From G942493375 sp942493375 (GTDB lineage: Bacteria; Armatimonadota; UBA5829): a stretch of DNA of 64,000 nt. Position numbers and translations under genes: made by a program. Positions within the stretch are counted from its first letter, which is position 1. Each line of letters opens with the position of its first letter. Positions 31,339 through 39,421 of the stretch are shown one piece after another. Where the stretch lies: assembly GCA_942493375.1 (NCBI GenBank), contig OW818698.1:5022001-5086000 (forward strand). The letters run 5' to 3'. Below the pieces are notes generated by a model. It was not told the DNA's origin. It saw only the letters and a list, made by a program, of their open reading frames with translations, and ran no database searches.

Positions 31339-33681
31339 TTGAAAAACATGTTCCTGGTGATATTGATGGTTTTGGTAAGTTGTGTAATCACAAATGCCGC
31401 AACTACCAAAAATCTAAAACTTGCTGCTAATAAGAAATCCAGCTATGTTATTGCTGTATCAAATAAGCAGATTCCGTCCGAAGTCACAGCTTCAAAAGAA
31501 CTGCAGACTTATATATTGAAAGCTACCGGAGTTAAGCTTCCGATTATAAAAGAATCGAAACTCAAACCCGGAACTGCTGCCATAATGCTTGGGCCGACCA
31601 AGTTTGCTGGTAAAAAAGGCATTTCACCTAAAGGAACAGAGCAGTGGGTAATAAAAACTGTCGGAAACCGGCTGGTGCTGGCAGGCGGCAGACCGCGGGG
31701 CACTCTTTATGCTGTCTATCATTTCCTCGAGGATGTAATGGGTATCCGATGGTGGACTATCTGGGATGAGACAGTACCAAAACGCAATATATTGTCCATA
31801 GGCACTCTCAATCTATCCGGCACTCCCGGATTTGCTTATCGAGAGATCTATGATGCAGAGCTTTCCTGGCCCAAGGAATTCTATGCAAGAAACCGAGTCA
31901 ATGGGCACTATTCATTCATACCGTTGTCGTATGGCGGAACGCTTCAATACGGGCTGCCTTACCACGTGCACACATTCAGCCGATATTTCCCTCCGGAGCA
32001 ATACTTTGCAACTCATCCGGAATACTATGCCCTCACAAACGGCAAACGAAATCCCCAGGGGCAACTCTGTCTGACGAACAAGGACTTATTCAATGCATGG
32101 GTTGCCAAAATGAAAGACTATATCAAGACTTCCTATGCTGATGCAGACAAACAGGGATTACCCCGTCCTGTTTACTTCTCGATCTCTCAGAATGACTGGG
32201 AAGGCAGCTGCGAGTGTGATAACTGCAAAGCTATTTTCGACAAGGAAGGCCATTCCGGTCTGTCTCTGATGTTTGTCAATGCTGTGGCAGAAGAGATTGA
32301 GAAGGAATACCCCGAAATCCTCGTAGATACCCTCGCATACTGGTTTTATGAAGAAGCCCCCAAGACCATCAAACCCCGCGACAATGTCCGGATACGTCTG
32401 TGCGATGTCGGGGAGGACGTCATGCACCCGATAACCCATCCGAACAATAAAAATGGTCTGAGGCGTTTGCAGGACTGGTATAAAATCACCAAACATCTCA
32501 ACATATGGAAATATGGTGTCATTTATACTCCCAACCTCCCCACGCCTACTCAGTTGGACTATTCAGATGATGTCAAGACATACAAGAAGTACGGCGTAGA
32601 GGGGGTTTTTATCGAGGTTGAGAATATAATGACCACGGATATGTGGGATATGAAAGCCTGGATGCTGGCTAAGCTGTATGAAAACCCATATGCAGATTCT
32701 AATAAGCTTGTTAAGGAGTTTACGGAAGGTTTCTATGGACCAGCTGGCAAGTATATCAGGGATTATCTCAATTTAGTTCACAAAGCTTTGCAGGACAAAC
32801 CCAGCTATATCAACTTTGGCGGAACACCTTCGGGATACACGTTTATGTCACTGGATGTCGTTCGCAAGTGCAATGAACTATTTGATAGAGCTGAAGCTGC
32901 TGTAGCAAATAAACAGGCGTATCTGGACCGGGTTCAACTGGCAAGAACATCACTGGACAGGACTATATGCTACCGATCTGCAGAATTGAACAGAGAATAT
33001 GTGAAGAACGGTAAACAGGGCGAGTTTGGCCTGTCAGTTGAAACATCCAGCAAGAGAGCTGCTGCAGTTCTGCGAAAAATGGCAGATACCAGGTTCGCAG
33101 GCCGAAAACAGTTCGCTCAACATGCCTATGATCAGGCGACTGCACTGGAGATGATTACAGTGTTCTCAAAACCTGCTAAATTACCGGAACAGTTTGCTAA
33201 CCTGCCGGTTGACACTGTGTTTGATTGCTCCCCCAGTTATTTCAGGCTCAGCGGAGTTTCACTGATAAAGGACACAGAAGCAGCATATGGTTCTGCAGCG
33301 AAACTCGATTTAGCAGGTAACGCAGATGCAGCTAGATACCTTGTGACTCCAACTCAGGGCATGCCAATGGGAGTCTATAATGTTGCGGAAAAGCTCCATG
33401 GTATGACTACCACTGTTACGTATGACCAGATCAAACCTGGTTACAACTTCTACAAACTTGGACCGACCAAGTTCAAACCATCTGAATATTTTTACCTGTT
33501 CTGGAGCTGGGTGATTCAAGCTGATTTGGATACTGCTATGAATGACAATCCTGATCAATTATACGAAGTCTATGCTTCGGTGAAGTTCGAAGGCCCCTCC
33601 TTCCCAACCGGAGACCCGACAAAAACAGATGCGATTCTGGTAGACCGGATTATCGTTGTTCAGGTGAAGAGAAATAATTGA
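31339..33681 (+). CDS. Secreted DUF4838 glycosidase-like protein, array copy A1
   Basis: A 780-aa exported protein, first of five tandem paralogues. The start is TTG at 31339 with GGAGG at 31328-31332. The signal peptide spans about residues 1-21 (LVILMVLVSCVITNAA). Residues about 30-135 are the GH20/GH67-type N-terminal alpha/beta domain (VTASKELQTYILKATGVKLP, then RPRGTLYAVYHFLED and RWWTIWDETVP). Residues about 150-480 form a DUF4838 barrel (SISQNDWEGSCECDNCKAI, DTLAYWFYEEAPKTIKPRDN, VRIRLCD), with the CxCxxC cluster C298/C300/C303 region. The rest is a helical bundle plus a C-terminal beta domain ending in VDRIIVVQV. The polysaccharide substrate is unknown. No GH20-type Asp-Glu pair is apparent, so catalytic residues cannot be assigned. 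Confidence 0.9.
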   Translation: MKNMFLVILMVLVSCVITNAATTKNLKLAANKKSSYVIAVSNKQIPSEVTASKELQTYILKATGVKLPIIKESKLKPGTAAIMLGPTKFAGKKGISPKGTEQWVIKTVGNRLVLAGGRPRGTLYAVYHFLEDVMGIRWWTIWDETVPKRNILSIGTLNLSGTPGFAYREIYDAELSWPKEFYARNRVNGHYSFIPLSYGGTLQYGLPYHVHTFSRYFPPEQYFATHPEYYALTNGKRNPQGQLCLTNKDLFNAWVAKMKDYIKTSYADADKQGLPRPVYFSISQNDWEGSCECDNCKAIFDKEGHSGLSLMFVNAVAEEIEKEYPEILVDTLAYWFYEEAPKTIKPRDNVRIRLCDVGEDVMHPITHPNNKNGLRRLQDWYKITKHLNIWKYGVIYTPNLPTPTQLDYSDDVKTYKKYGVEGVFIEVENIMTTDMWDMKAWMLAKLYENPYADSNKLVKEFTEGFYGPAGKYIRDYLNLVHKALQDKPSYINFGGTPSGYTFMSLDVVRKCNELFDRAEAAVANKQAYLDRVQLARTSLDRTICYRSAELNREYVKNGKQGEFGLSVETSSKRAAAVLRKMADTRFAGRKQFAQHAYDQATALEMITVFSKPAKLPEQFANLPVDTVFDCSPSYFRLSGVSLIKDTEAAYGSAAKLDLAGNADAARYLVTPTQGMPMGVYNVAEKLHGMTTTVTYDQIKPGYNFYKLGPTKFKPSEYFYLFWSWVIQADLDTAMNDNPDQLYEVYASVKFEGPSFPTGDPTKTDAILVDRIIVVQVKRNN

Positions 33682-33782
33682 ACAGGATTAATGGGAATTG
33701 CAGGATAGACAGGATTATTTGGGACGCATCGTTTTAAGTGCGTCCCAAAAATACACGAAAGTCCATCACAAGGAAATGATTA

Positions 33783-34412
33783 ATGAATGATTCTTCTAAG
33801 TGGTTCAAGAAATTACCAAACGAACTAGTAGTAGAAACCGTAATCGAAGAAGCACCAAAGATACTGGGCAAATGGAATCCAACCATATACAAGGATTCCG
33901 ATTATGGATGTTGTATAAATACAGATAATTCCAGGATTCATATCGGTTGTAACCGTAATTATTTAGGCACTACTCTTAAATCACCAACTGAGACTGCTAT
34001 ATATGAGGACATTGAGCTGGACTCAGTGCTAGAGGCGCTTTTTCCGGAATTGCCGGATACAGTAACTAAGCCACGTTATTTATTTGCCAATTATGTAATT
34101 CCAAGCGAAGTTACAAGACATCTGAATCTGATTGCAGGATACTGTTATCCGTTACTTGATGGTGACAAGAATGCCTGGTTATCTTTTGAGAATTGGAAGA
34201 TAACCAGGGGTGGCCGTATGAGAACACCTGGGCAAACAATCGAGGATCATCTTAGAGAGTTGAAGCAACAAGCTGAAATTGCATGTTCAAGACGTAAATT
34301 TTGGACTGCGTTTGAATTTTATACAGAGTATAAAGATGCTGGGGGTAGAATGACTCTCAAAGACAGATGGCATTTATACCTATTATCAAGACATACTTTT
34401 CTATTACGATAA
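33783..34412 (+). CDS. Hypothetical protein inserted between array copies A1 and A2
   Basis: A 209-aa, AT-rich reading frame with a good ribosome-binding site (AAGGAA) before the ATG at 33783. The protein is soluble, mixed alpha/beta, with an aromatic, charged middle (NAWLSFENWKITRGGRMRTPGQ) and a helical C terminus (EIACSRRKFWTAFEFYTEY). I recognise no family. Its composition differs from the flanking DUF4838 genes, and it separates two tandem paralogues that would otherwise be adjacent, so it looks like an insertion. It could be an accessory or defence-type gene, but nothing in the sequence shows this. Confidence 0.6.
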   Translation: MNDSSKWFKKLPNELVVETVIEEAPKILGKWNPTIYKDSDYGCCINTDNSRIHIGCNRNYLGTTLKSPTETAIYEDIELDSVLEALFPELPDTVTKPRYLFANYVIPSEVTRHLNLIAGYCYPLLDGDKNAWLSFENWKITRGGRMRTPGQTIEDHLRELKQQAEIACSRRKFWTAFEFYTEYKDAGGRMTLKDRWHLYLLSRHTFLLR

Positions 34413-34470
34413 TAGAAATAGGCACAATCCTATCTGATATCAATATCATAAAACAGATTGGAGGCAGGCA

Positions 34471-36816
34471 TTGAATAGAGTATTGATTTTTGCATTATTG
34501 ATAGTATTATCTTCCGGGGTTGTCGAAGCTGCGGTTGTACCTGCAAAAGGACTCAAGTTAGTTGCAAATGGAAAATCCAGTTATGTGATTGTCTCGCCGG
34601 ATGTGCCGATACCTTCCGAGGTTACAGCTTCAACAGAACTGCAGACATATATTCGCCAGTCCACTGGAGTAAGTCTACCTATTATAAACCAGTCAAGCCT
34701 CAAGAGCGGGGCTCCTGCAATTATGATTGGCTCAACCAGATTTGCTGAAAAGGTTGGCATCACACCCAAGGGGCCTGAGAAATGGGTTATCAAGACAGTT
34801 GGCAACCGGCTGGTGCTGACAGGCGGACGGCCACGGGGCACGCTATATGCTGTCTACCATTTCCTCGAGGATGTTATGGGTGTTCATTGGTGGACGATGT
34901 GGGAAGAAACTGTGCCCAAGCTGGCAGTGTTATCTGTAGGCACCCTGGATTTATCCGGTGAACCAGGGTTTTCATACAGAGACATATATGATGCAGAGAT
35001 ACCCTGGCCCAAAGAGTTCTGCGCCAGGAACCGGTTAAACGGGCATTTTTCTATGATACCCTGGCAATATGGCGGTGCAATTCAATATGGGCCACCATAC
35101 CATGTACATACATTCAATCTATACTTCCCCCCGGGTGAATATTTCGCCAACCATCCTGAATATTTCTCTCTTTCAAAGGGCCAGAGAGTATACAATGGTC
35201 AGCTCTGTCTTACGAACCCGGATGTGCTCAGCGAATGGATACTCAAGATGAAGGATTACATCAAGACTTCATATGCTGAAGCTGATAAGAGGGGAGTTCC
35301 CAGGCCTCTTTACTTCTCGGTCTCTCAAAATGACTGGGAAGGCAGCTGTGAGTGTGATAACTGCAAAGCTATCTACGAAAAAGAAGGGCACTCGGGTTTG
35401 TCCCTGATGTTTGTGAATGATATAGCAGAGGAGATCGAGAAGGAATATCCCGATGTCCTTGTTGATACACTTGCTTACTGGTTCTATCAGGATGCTCCAA
35501 AGACCATAAAACCACGAGACAACGTAAGGATCCGGCTGTGTGATTCGAGTGAAGACATATTCCATTCGATTACTCACACTGGCAACAAAGCTGGTCTCAG
35601 ACGGCTGAAAGCATGGTCAAAGATCACCAAACACCTCGATATCTGGAAATACGGCGTCGTATACAGTCCAAATCTCCCCACACCCAGCCAGTTGAACTAT
35701 TCCGATGATGTAAAGGAATACAAAATGGCCGGTGTGCAGGGAATGTTCATGGAGTTCGAGAACGTATTGACTACCGACATGTGGGATATGAAAGCCTGGA
35801 TGCTGGCTAAGTTATATGAAAACCCTTACGCAGATTCGGATACCCTTGTTAAGCAGTTCACTGCTGGCTACTACGGCTCCGCAGGCCAATATATCCGTGA
35901 ATATCTGATCACTCTGCAGAAAGCGCTTCACGATGAACCCAGCTATATTAACTTTACAATGGGAACGTCTGAGTATAAGTTTATGAAACTGGATGTCGTC
36001 CGGAAGTGTAATGAACTTTTCGATAAAGCTGAAGCCTCTGTAGCGGACAACCAGATAATATTGGACCGTGTCCTATTTGCAAGGACATCTCTGGACAGGA
36101 CTATCTGTTTCCGCTCTGCTGAACTCTATGATGAATATGTGAATGGCGGCAAAAAAGGCGATTACGGCCTTTCTACTGTTAAATCAAGCAGGAGAGCTTC
36201 CGATATATTGCTCAAAATGGCCATTGCAAGATTTGCCGGTCGTAAACAATATGCAGCGCATGCATATGATCAGATAACTGCATTGGGCAAATTTACTGCT
36301 TTCTCGAAGCCTGCGGTAATCCCGGACCAGTTTGTGAACCTGCCACCGGATACAGTATTTGAGTGTTCCCCAAAATACTTCCGGTTGGTTGGTTCGACAA
36401 TTGTCAATGACCCATCAGCTGCATTCGGAATTGCAGCAAAACTGGACCTGGCATCTACCGGCGGGGATGCAGCAAAGTATCTGGTAACTCCAACTCAAGG
36501 GATGCTTATAGGACAATACAATGCTGTAGAGAAAGTAGAAGCCGGTTCTACAACAATAACCCGGGACGCCATAAAGCCTGGTTATAACTTCTATAAATTT
36601 GGCCCGAGGAAGTTCAAACCATCAGAGTTCATTTATCTGTTCTGGAGCTGGGGGATACAGGTTGATGTAGATTCGGCATTGAATAATAACCCTGATCAGG
36701 ACTATGATGTGTATGTTTCAGTCAAGTTCGAAGGCCCATCATTCCCGAATGGAGACCCAACCCAACCAGACTCGATATCCGTGGACAGAGTTATAGTTGT
36801 GCAGGTAAAGAGTTAA
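34471..36816 (+). CDS. Secreted DUF4838 glycosidase-like protein, array copy A2
   Basis: A 781-aa exported protein, closely similar to A1 along its whole length. The start is TTG at 34471, with GGAGGCA nine bases upstream and the same TTGAA beginning as the other copies. The signal peptide is about residues 1-21 (LIFALLIVLSSGVVEAA). The barrel keeps the SVSQNDWEGSCECDNCKAI motif and DTLAYWFYQDAPKTIKPRDN. Compared with A1 it has C instead of Y in the KEFCARNRLNGH segment and an extra Gly-Gly near residue 670, but no frame break. It follows the inserted 209-aa gene by 58 bases and precedes a palindromic repeat. Confidence 0.9.
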   Translation: MNRVLIFALLIVLSSGVVEAAVVPAKGLKLVANGKSSYVIVSPDVPIPSEVTASTELQTYIRQSTGVSLPIINQSSLKSGAPAIMIGSTRFAEKVGITPKGPEKWVIKTVGNRLVLTGGRPRGTLYAVYHFLEDVMGVHWWTMWEETVPKLAVLSVGTLDLSGEPGFSYRDIYDAEIPWPKEFCARNRLNGHFSMIPWQYGGAIQYGPPYHVHTFNLYFPPGEYFANHPEYFSLSKGQRVYNGQLCLTNPDVLSEWILKMKDYIKTSYAEADKRGVPRPLYFSVSQNDWEGSCECDNCKAIYEKEGHSGLSLMFVNDIAEEIEKEYPDVLVDTLAYWFYQDAPKTIKPRDNVRIRLCDSSEDIFHSITHTGNKAGLRRLKAWSKITKHLDIWKYGVVYSPNLPTPSQLNYSDDVKEYKMAGVQGMFMEFENVLTTDMWDMKAWMLAKLYENPYADSDTLVKQFTAGYYGSAGQYIREYLITLQKALHDEPSYINFTMGTSEYKFMKLDVVRKCNELFDKAEASVADNQIILDRVLFARTSLDRTICFRSAELYDEYVNGGKKGDYGLSTVKSSRRASDILLKMAIARFAGRKQYAAHAYDQITALGKFTAFSKPAVIPDQFVNLPPDTVFECSPKYFRLVGSTIVNDPSAAFGIAAKLDLASTGGDAAKYLVTPTQGMLIGQYNAVEKVEAGSTTITRDAIKPGYNFYKFGPRKFKPSEFIYLFWSWGIQVDVDSALNNNPDQDYDVYVSVKFEGPSFPNGDPTQPDSISVDRVIVVQVKS

Positions 36817-36848
36817 TATAATAAGACACAAGATCCCACATCGTTCAC

Positions 36849-36938
36849 GCGCCATTGTCATCCTGAGGAACGAAGGATCTGCTTTTTCAGTGAACCATGG
36901 TAAAGCAGATCCTTCGTTCCTCAGGATGACAATGGCGC
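36849..36938. repeat. Palindromic repeat between array copies A2 and A3
   Basis: Perfect 37-bp arms (36849-36885 and 36902-36938) around a 16-base loop. The core is GTCATCCTGAGGAACGAAGG plus ATCTGCTTT. The symmetry extends outward by nine bases through GCGCCATT on both sides, beyond the core shared with the A3/A4 copy. Confidence 0.9.
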
Positions 36939-36955
36939 ATAATTGGAGTAAATAA

Positions 36956-39298
36956 TTGAAATCAATTCTTCTATTAATAATGGTAATGATTGTATCGGGA
37001 GGTGTAGCCGGAGCTGCATCTGTTGTGAAGCTTAAAATAGCAGCGAATGGTATATCTAAATATGTGATTGCAGCTGCTGATAATCAGATACCTTCTGAGA
37101 TCACAGCTTGCAAAGAGCTCCAGACATACATAGCAAAGTCCACCGGGGTTACGCTTCCGATCATCAAGGAATCGGAATTGAAGCCTGGCTCTTTAGCAAT
37201 CATTGTTGGGCAGAGTAAAGCCGCACGCTCTGCAGGGATTATTCCCAAAGGACCGGAGCAGTGGGTGATCAAGACAGTTGGCAACAGATTGCTTCTGACC
37301 GGGGGTAGACCGCGAGGCACTCTTTATGCTGTTTATCATTTTCTTGAGGATATAGTAGGAGTTCACTGGTGGACGATATGGGATGAAACAGTGCCAAAAC
37401 GGACTGTTTTATCTGTTGGGCATCTCAATCTATCCGGACAGCCCAGTTTTGATTCAAGAGAGATATACGATGGAGTTATGCCGTGGCCTAAAGAGTTCTA
37501 TCCCCGGAACAGAGTCAATGGATGCTATTCGCTGACCCCATGGGAATACGGTGGGACTCTTCGATATGGACCACCGGACCAGGCGCACACATGCAGCATG
37601 TATTTCCCACCGGCAAAGTATTTCGGGACCCATCCTGAGTATTATGCTCTCATAGATGGAAAACGCTCTCCCAATGGCCAGCTCTGCTTGACTAATAAAG
37701 ACCTGATCAATGAGTGCATAGCCAAGGTTAAGGAGAGCATCAGGTCATCTTATGCAGAATCAGACAGCAAGGGTATCCCCCGGCCTGTTTTCTATGCTGT
37801 TTCACAAAATGATACTACAGGCAACTGTGAGTGTGATTCATGTAAAGCTGTGTATAAAAAGGAAAACGCATCAGGCCTGTCTCTTTCATTTGTAAACGCT
37901 GTAGCTGATGGTGTTGAGAAGGAATATCCCGAGGTTCTTATAGATACACTGGCATACTGGTTCTACCAGGAAGCCCCAAAGACCATCAAACCCCGGGACA
38001 ACGTGAGAATCCGTCTGTGCGATATGGATGAAGATATAATGCACTCCATCATCCATAAGAACAACAAGAATGGCTTGAGGCGGTTGGGTGATTGGTCGAA
38101 GATTACCAGGCACCTGAATATCTGGAAATATGGAGTCATCTACAGTCCAAATCTTCCTACGCCCAGCATGCTGAATGCAGCAGACGATGTCCGGACATAC
38201 AAGAAGTATGGAGTAGAGGGTATATTCACTGAGCTTGAGAACATAATGACTACAGATATGTGGGAAATGAAAGCCTGGATGCTGGCTAAACTATATGAAA
38301 ACCCATATCTGGATACCGAAACTCTCGCTAAGACATTTACAGATGGCTACTATGGTCCGGCTGGCAAGTATATTAATCAATATGTCCACCTGGTTCATAA
38401 AGCCCTGGATGAGAAACCAGATTCCCTCAACTTTGGCGGAAATCCATCCGGGTATTCATTCATGACGCTTAATTTGACCCGCAAGTGCAATAAGCTGTTT
38501 GATGATGCTGAAGCGTCTGTGGTTAATAACCAAACGTTGCTGGATAGAGTTCAGCTGGCCAGGACATCTCTGGACCGGACTATCACTTATCGTTCAGTTG
38601 AGTTATACAGAGAATATAAAAAAACCGGAAAAAAAGGAGACTATGGCCTGTCGGTTGAGACATCAACTCGAAGAGCGTCTGCCATTATCCGCAAAATGAC
38701 TGATGCCAGGTTTGCTGGTCTTGGTGGGTATGTGCAATATGCTTATGACCAGGCGGATGCATTGGGAAAGCTTACTGCTTTCTCAAAACCTGTCCCTCTT
38801 CCGGAGCAGTTTGCAAAATTACCGGAGGATACTGTTTATGACTGTGCGCCAGTATACTTCAGACTGTCTGGGGTGAACATAGTGAAAGATCCTGCTGCAG
38901 CTTTCGGGGCAACGGCAAAACTGGACATATCATCTGCCGGAGCAGAATCCTCAAGGTATCTAATAACACCTACTCAAGGCATGATAATGGGTTTCTATAA
39001 CGTTGGCGATAGGACCCATGGCAAGGTAGCAACCCTTATGCCAGGTGATATAAGACCTGGATATAACTTCTATAAACTCGGACCTGCAAAGTTCAAGCCC
39101 CAGGAGTATTTCTATTTGTTCTGGAGTTGGGTGATACAGGCTGATCTGGGTTTTGCAATGAATGATGATCCAAACCAGGAGTATGAGGTATACGTCTCAA
39201 TAAAATTCGAAGGCCCCTCTTTTCCAACCGGAGACCCAACCAAACCCGACGCCATACTAGTGGACAGATTAATAGTGGTGCAGGTGAAGAGTAAATAA
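36956..39298 (+). CDS. Secreted DUF4838 glycosidase-like protein, array copy A3
   Basis: A 780-aa exported protein. The start is TTG at 36956 with GGAG seven bases upstream. The signal peptide is about residues 1-20 (LLLIMVMIVSGGVAGAA). It is collinear with A1 but differs at sites the others keep: the pre-cysteine motif reads SQNDTTGNCECDSCKAV (Trp-Glu-Gly lost), HVHTF becomes QAHTC, and FARNRVNGH becomes YPRNRVNGC. These changes cluster in the barrel around the CxCxxC motif, which suggests a different substrate. The frame is intact and the C-terminal beta domain conserved. Confidence 0.9.
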   Translation: MKSILLLIMVMIVSGGVAGAASVVKLKIAANGISKYVIAAADNQIPSEITACKELQTYIAKSTGVTLPIIKESELKPGSLAIIVGQSKAARSAGIIPKGPEQWVIKTVGNRLLLTGGRPRGTLYAVYHFLEDIVGVHWWTIWDETVPKRTVLSVGHLNLSGQPSFDSREIYDGVMPWPKEFYPRNRVNGCYSLTPWEYGGTLRYGPPDQAHTCSMYFPPAKYFGTHPEYYALIDGKRSPNGQLCLTNKDLINECIAKVKESIRSSYAESDSKGIPRPVFYAVSQNDTTGNCECDSCKAVYKKENASGLSLSFVNAVADGVEKEYPEVLIDTLAYWFYQEAPKTIKPRDNVRIRLCDMDEDIMHSIIHKNNKNGLRRLGDWSKITRHLNIWKYGVIYSPNLPTPSMLNAADDVRTYKKYGVEGIFTELENIMTTDMWEMKAWMLAKLYENPYLDTETLAKTFTDGYYGPAGKYINQYVHLVHKALDEKPDSLNFGGNPSGYSFMTLNLTRKCNKLFDDAEASVVNNQTLLDRVQLARTSLDRTITYRSVELYREYKKTGKKGDYGLSVETSTRRASAIIRKMTDARFAGLGGYVQYAYDQADALGKLTAFSKPVPLPEQFAKLPEDTVYDCAPVYFRLSGVNIVKDPAAAFGATAKLDISSAGAESSRYLITPTQGMIMGFYNVGDRTHGKVATLMPGDIRPGYNFYKLGPAKFKPQEYFYLFWSWVIQADLGFAMNDDPNQEYEVYVSIKFEGPSFPTGDPTKPDAILVDRLIVVQVKSK

Positions 39299-39323
39299 TA
39301 CCAGGTATCGTCATAATTACCAT

Positions 39324-39403
39324 GTCATCCTGAGGAACGAAGGATCTGCTTTTGGACATTTAGCTCAACCATAAAGAGCAGATCCTTCGTTCCTCAGGAT
39401 GAC
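39324..39403. repeat. Palindromic repeat between array copies A3 and A4
   Basis: Perfect 27-bp arms (39324-39350 and 39377-39403) with the same GTCATCCTGAGGAACGAAGG core as the A2/A3 copy, but a different 26-base loop. It ends eight bases before the GGAGG of copy A4. Confidence 0.9.
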
Positions 39404-39421
39404 AATTTTCGGAGGCAACAG

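Noticed and set aside
31339..31400. Lipoprotein signal in array copy A1 (LVSC)
   Set aside because: The other copies have no cysteine at this position and a good type I signal cleavage site follows (ITNAA), so a standard secreted protein is more likely.
36849..39403. CRISPR-like arrangement of repeated units in the array junctions
   Set aside because: There are only two units more than 2 kb apart, each an inverted palindrome separated by a whole gene. There is no regular repeat-spacer pattern and no cas gene.
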